A model generated the notes under the pieces. The model made no database searches. It saw only the letters and a program-made list of their open reading frames with translations, and was not told the origin of the DNA. This document shows, one piece after another, positions 51,840-61,649 of a stretch of DNA of 64,000 nt. The stretch lies in the NCBI RefSeq assembly GCF_014697355.1, contig NZ_JACJRQ010000003.1:347094-411093 (forward strand), read 5' to 3'. How positions within the stretch are numbered: the stretch's first letter is position 1; each line of letters begins with the position of its first letter. The position numbers and the translations under genes were made by a program. This stretch comes from Nostoc calcicola FACHB-3891 (lineage in GTDB: Bacteria > Cyanobacteriota > Cyanobacteriia > Cyanobacteriales > Nostocaceae).

Positions 51840-53719
51840 TTCTTGATATTTTGGCGATGCAACCCACTTGATTTACTATTATCTTGGGATTTTTTCAGAT
51901 AAGATTTAGCCCAAGAGTAGCGTTTTGGATCTTTTTTTAGCAAGTACTCTATTACTTCCCGACGCTTGTTTTCATCCTTAGCATTTTTCACGACTCGCTT
52001 GATTTCAGAATCCGTATCTCTAGGATTAGCCCCACGTTTGATTGCTTCTTCAAACCAATAGTCCCCATCTGAATATTGATGGCGTTCAAAATAAATAGCT
52101 CCCATCAAGGTGTAAGGGTGATGGCTTTTTGGCTGATACTCAATAGCTTGACGAGCGCAATTTTCTGCTTTATCTAATTCTTTAATATCTCGAAAAGCCC
52201 CACTTCTGGTAGTTAGCAAAGCCGACTTGAGTTTATTTTCTTTGATTTTGTTTAATTCTAAATTATTTGTCAGTTTCAATGCCTTTTCTGGTTCATATGC
52301 TTTGCGCCAATGGCTGCTAGCATTTGCTAAGTTCCATTTGTTGCCAGTGCATTCAAACTCCTGCTCATAAAAATTTGCTTCAATTGTGTGGTAAGCAATC
52401 AAAATCTTCCCAGAAAATAATTTATGTTCTTCTAACCACTTAGAATAACCATATGTTGCTTGAAGCACTTCAATTTTATTCTCCCGAAGCCAAGGAACAT
52501 CTATTGATTCAAGCCGCTGTTTTAACTCAAGTTTTTGCAAAATATTGTATAAAAGACTAGTGTGTGATTTATCTTGATAATCTAAAACATCATATTTTGA
52601 TTTCAAAAATTCAAAGTGCTTTTGTTGAGCTAAAATAACGATATCTTCACGTTTATTATTTTTTAACCACTCAATTTCTGATTCATTAAGTAGTTCTCCT
52701 ACATCTATCTTATATTTGAGGGTAGAGATGTATTTTTCATTTGCAATTTCTATAACCTCAGTCAGCTTGCGTTTTTTCAGGAAGTTAATATCTTGTTCAC
52801 CTAATTGATTGGACAACTCAAGGTTTTTGAGAATTTTATATAGATGACTCTTGGGCGAGGAATCCTGATAGCCAATTGCTTTATATTTAACTTTCAAGGC
52901 AACAAACTCTCGCGTTTGTTTTAATTCTTCAGCAATCGTAATTGTTTCGGTAAGTCCTTGCTGTTCTAGCCAGTTAATTTCTGACGTAATCAAATTTTTT
53001 TCTGCATCAATTTTTTGCAATATGGCATATAGTGGACTCGATAATGATAAATCAGAGTATTTATTTCCTTGATACTTATCTTTTAAATGAGAAAATTGAG
53101 CTTTTTTTAATGACTCTTGTTGCTTAAATATATCTGCTACTTCCAAGAGTTTGTTATCGATAAACCAATTATATTCAGAGTTATTTAAACGTTCTGCTGA
53201 TTCTAATCTTTTCAGTATTTGATAAAGTTTACTGTCAGGATATGAGTCTTGGTATTGAGTAGCTTTGTATTTAAATTTAAGTTGAGTAAATAGTTTGATT
53301 TCTTGAGCAATTTTATTCGTTTCATATAAACCATTTGCTCTCAGCCATTTAACTTCTGAATCACTAAGTAAATTTCCTGACTCTAGTTTCAAAAGAATGA
53401 AATACAGATGACTAGATTCCCAGGAAACATTATAATTTGTGGCTTTGTACTTAGACTTTAATTTAGAGAATTCAAATTCTAGATTTCCGAATTCTTGTAA
53501 TTTATGTTGCTGCTCTTGCTTGATAGCTTGTAAAGTCTCGTCAAGCTTAGACTCTCGCAACCAATTAAATTCTAAATCACTAAGTTGAATTCCTAAATCA
53601 ACTTTACGTAGTATGAGATACAGGAGACAAGCGGGTAATGAATCGTCATATTTAGTTGCTTGGTATTTGGACTTTAAAGCAGCAAAGTGTTTGAGCCGAT
53701 TTTCAGATAGTTTGTCCAT
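51836..53719 (-). CDS. Unrecognised repeat protein with TPR-like C-terminus
   Basis: 627 aa. About seven degenerate units of 55-70 aa share the pattern F..LK.KY.AT.Y.DS.P.S.LY.IL.KLE....L.DSE..WL....L.E. The clearest are at about residues 11-65, 84-138, 143-197, 208-264, 271-327 and 367-420; a shorter one lies at 329-365. Residues about 425-610 switch to a helical part with TPR-like spacing (NKWNLANASSHWRKAYEPEK; LDKAENCARQAIEYQPKSHH; YWFEEAIKRGANPRD). There is no signal peptide or membrane helix and a high content of Lys and Glu. I do not recognise the N-terminal repeat family. The gene overlaps the following nuclease gene, so the two act together. The AT-rich composition is unlike the flanking aroC. 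Confidence 0.82.
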   Translation of the reverse strand: MDKLSENRLKHFAALKSKYQATKYDDSLPACLLYLILRKVDLGIQLSDLEFNWLRESKLDETLQAIKQEQQHKLQEFGNLEFEFSKLKSKYKATNYNVSWESSHLYFILLKLESGNLLSDSEVKWLRANGLYETNKIAQEIKLFTQLKFKYKATQYQDSYPDSKLYQILKRLESAERLNNSEYNWFIDNKLLEVADIFKQQESLKKAQFSHLKDKYQGNKYSDLSLSSPLYAILQKIDAEKNLITSEINWLEQQGLTETITIAEELKQTREFVALKVKYKAIGYQDSSPKSHLYKILKNLELSNQLGEQDINFLKKRKLTEVIEIANEKYISTLKYKIDVGELLNESEIEWLKNNKREDIVILAQQKHFEFLKSKYDVLDYQDKSHTSLLYNILQKLELKQRLESIDVPWLRENKIEVLQATYGYSKWLEEHKLFSGKILIAYHTIEANFYEQEFECTGNKWNLANASSHWRKAYEPEKALKLTNNLELNKIKENKLKSALLTTRSGAFRDIKELDKAENCARQAIEYQPKSHHPYTLMGAIYFERHQYSDGDYWFEEAIKRGANPRDTDSEIKRVVKNAKDENKRREVIEYLLKKDPKRYSWAKSYLKKSQDNSKSSGLHRQNIKK

Positions 53720-53845
53720 GTTGATAGTAGCCGTTACAGCATTTAAGTAAATGTGTTATTTGCTACCATAGCAACACTAGTAAAAAAGGGCGAGTCAGAT
53801 ACCCACCCTAGAAAAATAAAAATTTTCTCGTAGTCACAGAGTACT

Positions 53846-54934
53846 CTACAACACCTTACACTGACCGTGATGCCGCAGTAAATGGTCGCACAACACCAAC
53901 GCCACCATCGCCTCCACCATCGGAACTGCACGCGGTAGCACACAAGGGTCATGCCGTCCTTTTGCGGCTAACAGTGTTTCTTCGCCTTCACGAGTTACCG
54001 TTTTTTGTTCTTTTCTAATTGTTGCTGTTGGCTTAAAAGCAACTCGTAAAATAATATTTTCTCCGTTGGAAATTCCCCCTTGAATGCCACCAGAACGGTT
54101 TGTTACAGTGCGAATTTCGCCATTTTCATCAATATAAAATTCGTCGTTATGCTCAATTCCCGTTAACAGCGTCCCCCCAAAACCGGAACCAATTTCAAAA
54201 CCTTTGCTTGCAGGTAGGGACATCACACCCTTTGCGATATCAGCTTCCAATTTATCAAATACTGGTTCGCCTAAACCTTTGGGCACATTTCGCGCCACAC
54301 ATTCTACTACACCGCCAATAGAATCACCTTGTCTACCAGTTTGCTCGATTAATTCAATCATGCGTTCAGCGCATTCAGCATCAGGACAGCGAACGATGTT
54401 GCTTTCCACTTGTTCTAAGGTGATAGTATTTGGGTCAACCACACCTTCCAAATCCTTGATGCGCTTGACGTAAGCGATAACTTCTACATTGGCAACTTGG
54501 CGGAGAATTTTTTTAGCGATCGCACCTGCTGCTACTCTCCCAATTGTCTCACGCGCTGACGATCTACCACCACCCTGCCAATTACGAATCCCATATTTTG
54601 CATCATAAGTTGCATCCGCGTGCGAAGGACGATACTTTTCGGCCATCTCATCATAGTCTTGGGGACGAGTATCTTTATTCCGCACCAAAATTGATATCGG
54701 CGTTCCCAGAGTTTTGCCCTCAAATACCCCTGATAAAATCTCGCAGGTATCCGCTTCTTTCCGAGGTGTCGTAATCTTACTTTGTCCCGGCCGCCTTCTA
54801 TCTAGTTCTACTTGAATTTCTTCTGCCGAAATTTCTAGTTGTGGAGGACAACCATCAATTACAACTCCCACGCCACCGCCGTGAGACTCGCCAAAAGTAG
54901 TGATGCGAAATAGATGACCAAAAGTGTTACCCAT
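53846..54934 (-). CDS. aroC: Chorismate synthase
   Basis: 362 aa, full-length. Signatures [60 protein letters not shown], and the FMN-binding [16 protein letters not shown] are all present, with [20 protein letters not shown] and the terminal [20 protein letters not shown]. It converts 5-enolpyruvylshikimate 3-phosphate to chorismate with reduced FMN, the last step of the shikimate pathway. It stands alone 126 bp downstream of nothing related; the repeat-protein gene follows on the same strand across 126 bp. Confidence 0.97.
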   Translation of the reverse strand: MGNTFGHLFRITTFGESHGGGVGVVIDGCPPQLEISAEEIQVELDRRRPGQSKITTPRKEADTCEILSGVFEGKTLGTPISILVRNKDTRPQDYDEMAEKYRPSHADATYDAKYGIRNWQGGGRSSARETIGRVAAGAIAKKILRQVANVEVIAYVKRIKDLEGVVDPNTITLEQVESNIVRCPDAECAERMIELIEQTGRQGDSIGGVVECVARNVPKGLGEPVFDKLEADIAKGVMSLPASKGFEIGSGFGGTLLTGIEHNDEFYIDENGEIRTVTNRSGGIQGGISNGENIILRVAFKPTATIRKEQKTVTREGEETLLAAKGRHDPCVLPRAVPMVEAMVALVLCDHLLRHHGQCKVL

Positions 54935-55363
54935 GATATTGAGGAAAAAGGGGTTGAAACTGTAACTTAATTGCTATTCACATATAAACATTGCTGACCA
55001 CAAATGGGTAGTGTTTGCGAACTCTCGCCAGCAATCTGATACACTTCAATTAGGTAAAGCCGCCGTGAAATCGGATGGTAAGCAGTACTTTATCTATTTT
55101 TTTAGGCAAGACAACGCAAAGAAGTGTTGAATCCATAGGCTTAATCCAGTTAAAAAAGTAATCCTCAATTTTTTGAGAGGATAGAGGGCTTGCCGTTTAT
55201 CCCTGTAATTTTAGTATTTTGGACTAAGATTACAAACGTAGATATCTAGCAATTTCTATCTTTGGGTAGCAATGCTCTAGGTTTTTATGAGCGGTGAGGC
55301 TTATGTATTCTACAGAGTTTTTGCAAAAGAAACTTTTTAACTGGTCAAAATCTACAAAAACAA
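54935..55363. other. Gene-free region between psbA and aroC
   Basis: About 430 bp without an open frame of credible composition. It holds the upstream region of aroC; I do not see a confident promoter or a repeat of the window's common families. Confidence 0.5.
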
Positions 55364-55396
55364 AAACGCTCCCTGTTTCCAGAGAGCGTTTTTTAT
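55364..55396 (-). terminator. psbA terminator
   Basis: On the minus strand, AACGCTC-T-CTG with loop GAAA and CAG-G-GAGCGTT form a stem with one mismatch, flanked by A- and T-runs (AAAAAACGCTC ... GAGCGTTTTTG). It starts 18 bp after the psbA stop. Confidence 0.85.
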
Positions 55397-55413
55397 TCAA
55401 TTAAACTTGATGA

Positions 55414-56511
<1,098 letters not shown>

Positions 56512-56528
56512 TTATTTGCGAATGAATT

Positions 56529-56583
56529 AGGTAGGTTTGACTACCTTGTTACATATCTTAAATCGAATATTGAGTTTTGTAAA
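56529..56583 (-). promoter_or_regulatory. psbA promoter and 5'-leader hairpin
   Basis: On the minus strand, TTTACA (56583-56578) and TAAGAT (56560-56555) are separated by exactly 17 bp, giving an estimated leader of about 50 nt, normal for cyanobacterial psbA. The hairpin AGGTAG-TCAAAC-CTACCT (56546-56529) lies at or near the transcript 5' end and could stabilise the mRNA. Confidence 0.65.
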
Positions 56584-57018
56584 GTAATTTGAGAAAAAAT
56601 TTTTTCTTAGGATTTACGCACCCCCAGCGGACTGAAAAATTGCAGGCTTGGCCAAAGTTCCATGCAATAGAAGTTTTCCAAAAGACAGCGTTAGCGACTC
56701 AGGAGCGCCATTTTTCAAGAGACACCACGGAGAAATAAGAGTTTCAGAGGGTTATTGCCAGCAAAGTGCTGAGTGCCGTGAGCGGTAGGGGAGCGTTTAG
56801 CCCGTGCTGAGTATATGCCTTCGCAAATATTAAGCAATATTGCAGTAGTCTATGCTCCACGAGGAAAAAGCCTTAAGTAGGTCGGCGTAAATAATTATTG
56901 TTGGGGTAACGCAGTTCTTGCTCTTAGCTGGGGGAGAAAGAGTTTGAGCCTTATTTACTTTTCTTTACAGAGTTTGGTTTTATTGCGCCGACTTACTTAA
57001 ATTCGGATTATCAATTAT
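56584..57018. other. Gene-free region upstream of psbA
   Basis: Contains a repeat also present near 7065 (AATAAGAGTTTCAGA) and no reading frame of coding character. It may hold upstream light-responsive elements of psbA, but none is recognisable. Confidence 0.5.
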
Positions 57019-57696
57019 TTAATTTAGCGCTGGTTGTTCAGTGGGTATGTTCTCTACACCAACTTCTGGTAAAGGCGGACGCACGCACAAATAAATCAAT
57101 GCACCGAATAGAGGTATTAGGGCTGTTATCCACAGTAGCTGGGGATTTTTCCAACCACGACGCGCCATGTCATCCCCTACTAATGTGGGAAATAATAGGC
57201 AAAGTAGACAAAAATCTAAACTCATTACATGGATGAAGCGGTTGGTTTGCCACTGTTGCACAAAATTTACCCAATCTCCTCCTGTTAAACCATAAGCAAC
57301 TAGAATAACGCTAGCTACACTTAGAATAAAACCAGTTACGCGGGAATCTAGGAGCTTGAGCAAAGTATTTTTTTTACCAACAAACTTCTGATTGGGTTCC
57401 CTAAGAGCTAAGTAGGGCAATAGGGCAAAAGCACCAACTGCAAAAGAAGCGATCGCAAATAGCCAACCAGGTATTTTTTGCCCTCTACCATCGATCGAGA
57501 CTATTGCACTGTAGATGACAGGCCAAATGCCCATGAGGTTGAATAGGGCTATTATTAATGGATTAATACCTTGCCATTGAATAATAGAAAGCTTTTTAAT
57601 CAACTCCAATGTGTCGGGTTGTTCAGGAGGCGAGAGGAAAAATGCATAGACAATGAATCCCAGCCACAGTAACCCAAAGGCAATTTTTCTCACCAT
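57019..57696 (-). CDS. Hypothetical membrane protein
   Basis: 225 aa with about five to six membrane helices (VRKIAFGLLWLGFIVYAFFL; PLIIALFNLMGIWPVIYSAI; GWLFAIASFAVGAFALLPYL; RVTGFILSVASVILVAYGL; FCLLCLLFPTLVGDDMAR; LLWITALIPLFGALIYLCV). Likely a conserved cyanobacterial/plastid-type integral membrane protein; no function known. ATG 57696 is chosen: it is 14 bp past the hrcA stop, while the longer frame to 57771 would overlap hrcA by 62 bp and adds a different, basic head. It is probably co-transcribed with hrcA. Confidence 0.75.
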   Translation of the reverse strand: MVRKIAFGLLWLGFIVYAFFLSPPEQPDTLELIKKLSIIQWQGINPLIIALFNLMGIWPVIYSAIVSIDGRGQKIPGWLFAIASFAVGAFALLPYLALREPNQKFVGKKNTLLKLLDSRVTGFILSVASVILVAYGLTGGDWVNFVQQWQTNRFIHVMSLDFCLLCLLFPTLVGDDMARRGWKNPQLLWITALIPLFGALIYLCVRPPLPEVGVENIPTEQPALN

Positions 57697-57709
57697 AAAT
57701 CTTTGCAAC

Positions 57710-58786
57710 CTAACTGAAAGCTTCTGAGAGATAACCAGCAGCAGCAGCCACAACAGCGATCGCACTTTCATAATCCAACCGCGTTGGTCCCAACACTCCT
57801 ACGCTTCCTACTGGTATTGAGCCTCGGCGATAGGTGGAAGAAATCAAGCTACAGGTACGTATCGGTTCTAGGGGATTTTCTGCACCAATGCGAACCGTCA
57901 CCTTTGGTTTACCTACATCTTCCGAATCTGGTTCCTCAAATATTAGTCGCCACAGTTGGTCTTGTTCTTCTTCCAGGAGGTGGATAATTGTTTGCACTTG
58001 CTGTAACTGCGAAAATTCTGGCTGACGCAAAACTTCTGCAACACCCCGAACCATAATTTGTGTTGCAGTCGGTGCAAGAGTACGACGAGTCAATTCTGCA
58101 ACTGAATTTTTCAGAAATTCCCCGTAGCGTTGGAATTCTCGATCTAATTGACTCCAGTCGAGATAGGCTAATTCCAAAAGACTCCGCCCGCGCAAGTGGC
58201 TATTCAAAAAGTTAGAAACAATTTGCAACTCCCGATCTATTACCTCTGCTTCCCGTTGTGTTTCCTCTGGTGCTGGCGACAAATCCATCAACTTAGAATG
58301 TGTCTCATAACCATCAGTCACCACAATCAGCACGATCTTTCCCCCTTCAATTTGCACTAGTTGTAGATGTCGCACCAGTGCTGTAGTAGTTTGGGGCATG
58401 GTAATCAAGCCAATGCAGCCACTCAAGGTTGCTAAAATTTGTGCAGCTCCTTGGAGTAAAGTTTCTAAGCTCCAATCTTCCCAGTGGAGGCGCTTTTGCA
58501 GTGTCTCCTCTACTTCTTTTGCTAAAATTTCCGATGGTGTAATTAGCTGGTCAACATAAATACGATAGCCTGAGTCTGAAGGCACTCGTCCGGCGGAGGT
58601 GTGTGGTTGGTAAAGTAAGCCAGACTTTTCCAAAACACCCATGACATTGCGAATCGTGGCTGAGCTGACCCCCAGATCGTACTCATCGACCAAAGCCTTT
58701 GAGCCAACAGGCTCTGCCGTAGCAATGTAGTGACGTACCGTTGCCCAAAGTATATGCTGTTGCCGATTTGTCAACTGGACTTCCAT
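57710..58786 (-). CDS. hrcA: Heat-inducible transcription repressor HrcA
   Basis: 358 aa. The N-terminal winged helix is clear ([78 protein letters not shown]), followed by the GAF-like regulatory part ([20 protein letters not shown]) and the conserved end [20 protein letters not shown]. It represses groE/dnaK-type heat-shock operons by binding CIRCE elements. No CIRCE inverted repeat (TTAGCACTC-N9-GAGTGCTAA) is visible upstream of this gene, so autoregulation is not apparent. Confidence 0.95.
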   Translation of the reverse strand: MEVQLTNRQQHILWATVRHYIATAEPVGSKALVDEYDLGVSSATIRNVMGVLEKSGLLYQPHTSAGRVPSDSGYRIYVDQLITPSEILAKEVEETLQKRLHWEDWSLETLLQGAAQILATLSGCIGLITMPQTTTALVRHLQLVQIEGGKIVLIVVTDGYETHSKLMDLSPAPEETQREAEVIDRELQIVSNFLNSHLRGRSLLELAYLDWSQLDREFQRYGEFLKNSVAELTRRTLAPTATQIMVRGVAEVLRQPEFSQLQQVQTIIHLLEEEQDQLWRLIFEEPDSEDVGKPKVTVRIGAENPLEPIRTCSLISSTYRRGSIPVGSVGVLGPTRLDYESAIAVVAAAAGYLSEAFS

Positions 58787-59236
58787 AGGGTATGCTTTGC
58801 TGAATGCAAACTTTAATCAAACTTTGGAAAAACTTGGGGATTTGATGCTAAACAGAGATTATTAATAATTAATTAATTTAGTAGATTATACAATTATATT
58901 GTGATAATTAATTTTAAACTTTGCGTGTAACACGGTTGAAGCTCTGGCGCAAATATAACCTCGTTTTTCCCTAGAAAGACTGACTATCTTAATCTACAAG
59001 TTCATAACTTCATAACCGTATTTTTGCACAACTATATATTGTGAACAGTATGATGCAATACGTATTTATCTGGCTATGTCTGCTATATTGGGGCTAAAAA
59101 ATTCCATAAATGTCCACTAGTCTCTAAAGTTACAAGCTTTCCCAGAAAATCCCCAAATTAACTGACCTAGTTTTCACAATAGCAAAACCCAGATGGAAGA
59201 GTAAGTCCCATCTGAAGTAATCCATAAGCTCAAAAG
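58787..59236. other. Gene-free region upstream of hrcA
   Basis: About 450 bp of AT-rich sequence. No CIRCE element, repeat of the window's families or coding frame. The hrcA promoter must lie here. Confidence 0.5.
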
Positions 59237-59596
59237 TTAATACTGGGGAATTGAAGGATCTACTAATTTAGAGTAGGCATCAATACCACCTGAAATATTT
59301 TGCACATTAGTGAACCCTTGAGCAATTAACCACTGACACATCTGGGCAGAACGGATACCGTGGTGACACAGCACAAGGGTTTCAGCTTGGGGATTGAAGA
59401 GTGTAGGTACTTGATCTCCCCATTCAGCAAATTCACTCAAGGGTAGATTGACAAAACCCTCAATGCTAGCGATCGCCAATTCTTGTGGTTCTCGCACATC
59501 TACTAGCTGGATGCTTCCATCACCTGAAGCAATACGTTGTGCCAGTTCCTCTACGCTAATATGGGCAATGGATTGACTAAAAGAGTTCTCTGTCAT
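59237..59596 (-). CDS. Rhodanese-like domain protein
   Basis: 119 aa, single rhodanese domain: VDVREPQELAIASIEGFVNL and the active-site loop LVLCHHGIRSAQM with Cys77, ending in FTNVQNISGGIDAY. Such proteins carry persulfide sulfur for cofactor or tRNA thiolation or cyanide detoxification. The start ATG 59596 is family-typical. Cytosolic and monocistronic. Confidence 0.9.
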   Translation of the reverse strand: MTENSFSQSIAHISVEELAQRIASGDGSIQLVDVREPQELAIASIEGFVNLPLSEFAEWGDQVPTLFNPQAETLVLCHHGIRSAQMCQWLIAQGFTNVQNISGGIDAYSKLVDPSIPQY

Positions 59597-59826
59597 GATT
59601 TTTTTGTGGACGATTGCAATTTATTTATGTTGACAGAAAAAATCTACCTTGGCATGAGCATTGATTCTCAAGAAAATGCAACCAAGGACGCCGGAAGATA
59701 GGGAAATTTGCATTCTTACCTTTTTAGTTCTTTACGTCCCACCCCTGTCTTCCCCGCCTCCTCTTCATCAATGGGCTAGGGTTTCTGCTTAAATAGCTGT
59801 GAACTATCTTTTTTCATAGGTTTAAT

Positions 59827-61521
59827 GTGAATAGACAACGCTCATTCATTGCTTCGATCGTAGCTGGGGCGATCGCAGTACTAGCGATCGCAATCGCTAG
59901 CTTTTACTGGTTTTTCCCTAAAACTCCGGCTAACTCGATCGCCCCTACCTCCCAGCCTGGTGCAACAATATTTGTGTCGAAACTTGCTCCTGTAATGGTT
60001 TCATTACTGGCTAATCCTGACAGTTTAGAAGCTTTGGAGCGTGAAGGGGAACTATCTAAACTCAAAACTAGTTTCTTGGCTAAGACCACTATAGATTACC
60101 AACAAGATATTAAACCCTGGTTAGGTAACGAAATTACGCTGGCTGTCACCACCCTAGATATCGATCGCGACCCAGAAAATGGACAGCAGTCAGGGTATCT
60201 TTTAGCACTTGCAACCAAGCAACCGGAAAAAAGCCGCGAATTTGTCGAGTTGTTATTTTCCAAACGAGCGCTAGCTGGGGCAAACTTAAATGTTGAAGAA
60301 TACAAAGGCGTAAAGCTGATTTCTGACAATCAGGAAGCGATCGCAGAAAATAAAATCCAAATTCCACAATCCAAAATCCGAAATAATTTAGCCGGTGCTG
60401 TTGTGGGTGAAGGTTTTGTGTTGTTTGCTAACGATCCCAAAGTGCTGCGAGAGGCTATCAACAACGTCCAAGCTCCGGATTTAAATTTGACTAGCTCTCC
60501 AGAATACCAAAAAGCTACCAAAGAACTAGCCAAAGGCAGTATAGCTGTAGCTTTCTTGAATCTTCCCATAGTAGCAAAATGGCAAGGATTAGAACTACCA
60601 GAACAAACATATAACAGTGAAATCATTTCTCTGTTGTTGAATCCCAAAGGATTGCTAGCAGAAACCACCTTTATAACTTCATCAGAAATTGTTTCTCCAT
60701 CTCCCCCACTAACTAAACCTGTAGGAGCATTGCAATATGTTCCAGCATCAGCAGGTTTGGCAATTTCCGGCTCAAATTTGAGTAATTTGGGTAACAGTGA
60801 TGTAGCTAAACTCTGGAAACAAACAACAGCAACTATATATGGTTCCCAGGAAGATGTGGTTTCTCGGTTTCTAAAACCCTTGGGCGATACTCAAAAACGC
60901 TGGGGAATAAATTTGCCAGAGGATATTTTCAGTTGGGTACAGGGAGAATATGCCATAGCATTGTTACCTGAAGAGCAAACAACCCCCCATTGGATTTTTG
61001 TAGCGGAAAAATCTGGGGGTGTAGAACAAGGGGTAGGGCGTTTAGATGCGATCGCTTCATCTAATGGACTAACCATCAGTCCTCTCACCATAGACAACCA
61101 AAAAATTTACGCTTGGACAGAGTTAACCACAGCTACTAAAAAAACCAACACCAAAGAGGGAGGCTCGTTCAGCATTGAGACAAAAGTACGGGGGGCGCAT
61201 ACAACCTTAGGAAATTACGAAATTTTCACCTCTGACCTTGAGACAATGGATCAAGTCCTCACAACCAAGGGTAATTCCTTAATTAATAATCCTAAGTTTC
61301 AAGATAGTATGGCTGCGATTCCTCGACCAAACCAAGGTTACATCTATCTTGACTGGACAAAAAGCCAGAATTTGTTAGAGCGTCAAATCCCAATTCTCAA
61401 GTTAGCGGAAGTCTTAGGTAAACCGTTTTTTAACAACCTGCGATCGCTCACAGTTAGTAGTTATGGAACTGACACAGGAGCTATCAAAGGCGGCGTTTTC
61501 TTCCAACTCAATAATTCGTAA
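59827..61521 (+). CDS. DUF3352 domain-containing protein
   Basis: 564 aa. A signal anchor (SIVAGAIAVLAIAIASFYWF) is followed by the DUF3352 body: GATIFVSKLAPVMVSLLANP, DIKPWLGNEITLAVTTLDID, and the later PRPNQGYIYLDWTKSQNLLE. Widespread in cyanobacteria, of unknown function, and exposed outside the plasma membrane. A stretch around residues 174-187 (AENKIQIPQSKIRNN) is encoded by degenerate ATCCAAA heptamers. Start GTG 59827. A strong bidirectional terminator follows. Confidence 0.87.
   Translation: MNRQRSFIASIVAGAIAVLAIAIASFYWFFPKTPANSIAPTSQPGATIFVSKLAPVMVSLLANPDSLEALEREGELSKLKTSFLAKTTIDYQQDIKPWLGNEITLAVTTLDIDRDPENGQQSGYLLALATKQPEKSREFVELLFSKRALAGANLNVEEYKGVKLISDNQEAIAENKIQIPQSKIRNNLAGAVVGEGFVLFANDPKVLREAINNVQAPDLNLTSSPEYQKATKELAKGSIAVAFLNLPIVAKWQGLELPEQTYNSEIISLLLNPKGLLAETTFITSSEIVSPSPPLTKPVGALQYVPASAGLAISGSNLSNLGNSDVAKLWKQTTATIYGSQEDVVSRFLKPLGDTQKRWGINLPEDIFSWVQGEYAIALLPEEQTTPHWIFVAEKSGGVEQGVGRLDAIASSNGLTISPLTIDNQKIYAWTELTTATKKTNTKEGGSFSIETKVRGAHTTLGNYEIFTSDLETMDQVLTTKGNSLINNPKFQDSMAAIPRPNQGYIYLDWTKSQNLLERQIPILKLAEVLGKPFFNNLRSLTVSSYGTDTGAIKGGVFFQLNNS
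60348..60386 (+). repeat. Degenerate ATCCAAA heptamer inside the DUF3352 gene
   Basis: AAAATCCAAATTCCACAATC continues as CAAAATCCG, the same unit as at 43968 and 50938, keeping the frame open. Confidence 0.6.
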
Positions 61522-61525
61522 GATT

Positions 61526-61570
61526 TTCATCGAACAAAAAAGTGCATTCTGCACTTTTTTGTTCGATGAA
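61526..61570. terminator. Bidirectional terminator, 21-bp perfect stem
   Basis: TTCATCGAACAAAAAAGTGC and its exact inverse enclose a TTC loop, with internal A- and T-runs giving a terminator for either strand. It separates the convergent DUF3352 and caspase-TPR genes. Confidence 0.85.
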
Positions 61571-61649
61571 GCTTTTGGAGCCTCTGTGTGCGATCGCAAA
61601 GCACTGTTAATTTTGAATTGTTAACATTGTTTTCCAAAGCAGAGATATG

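Noticed and set aside
54204..54774. Plus-strand frames opposite aroC
   Set aside because: Chorismate synthase is complete on the other strand.
58787..59236. Possible CIRCE element upstream of hrcA
   Set aside because: No TTAGCACTC/GAGTGCTAA inverted repeat was found there.
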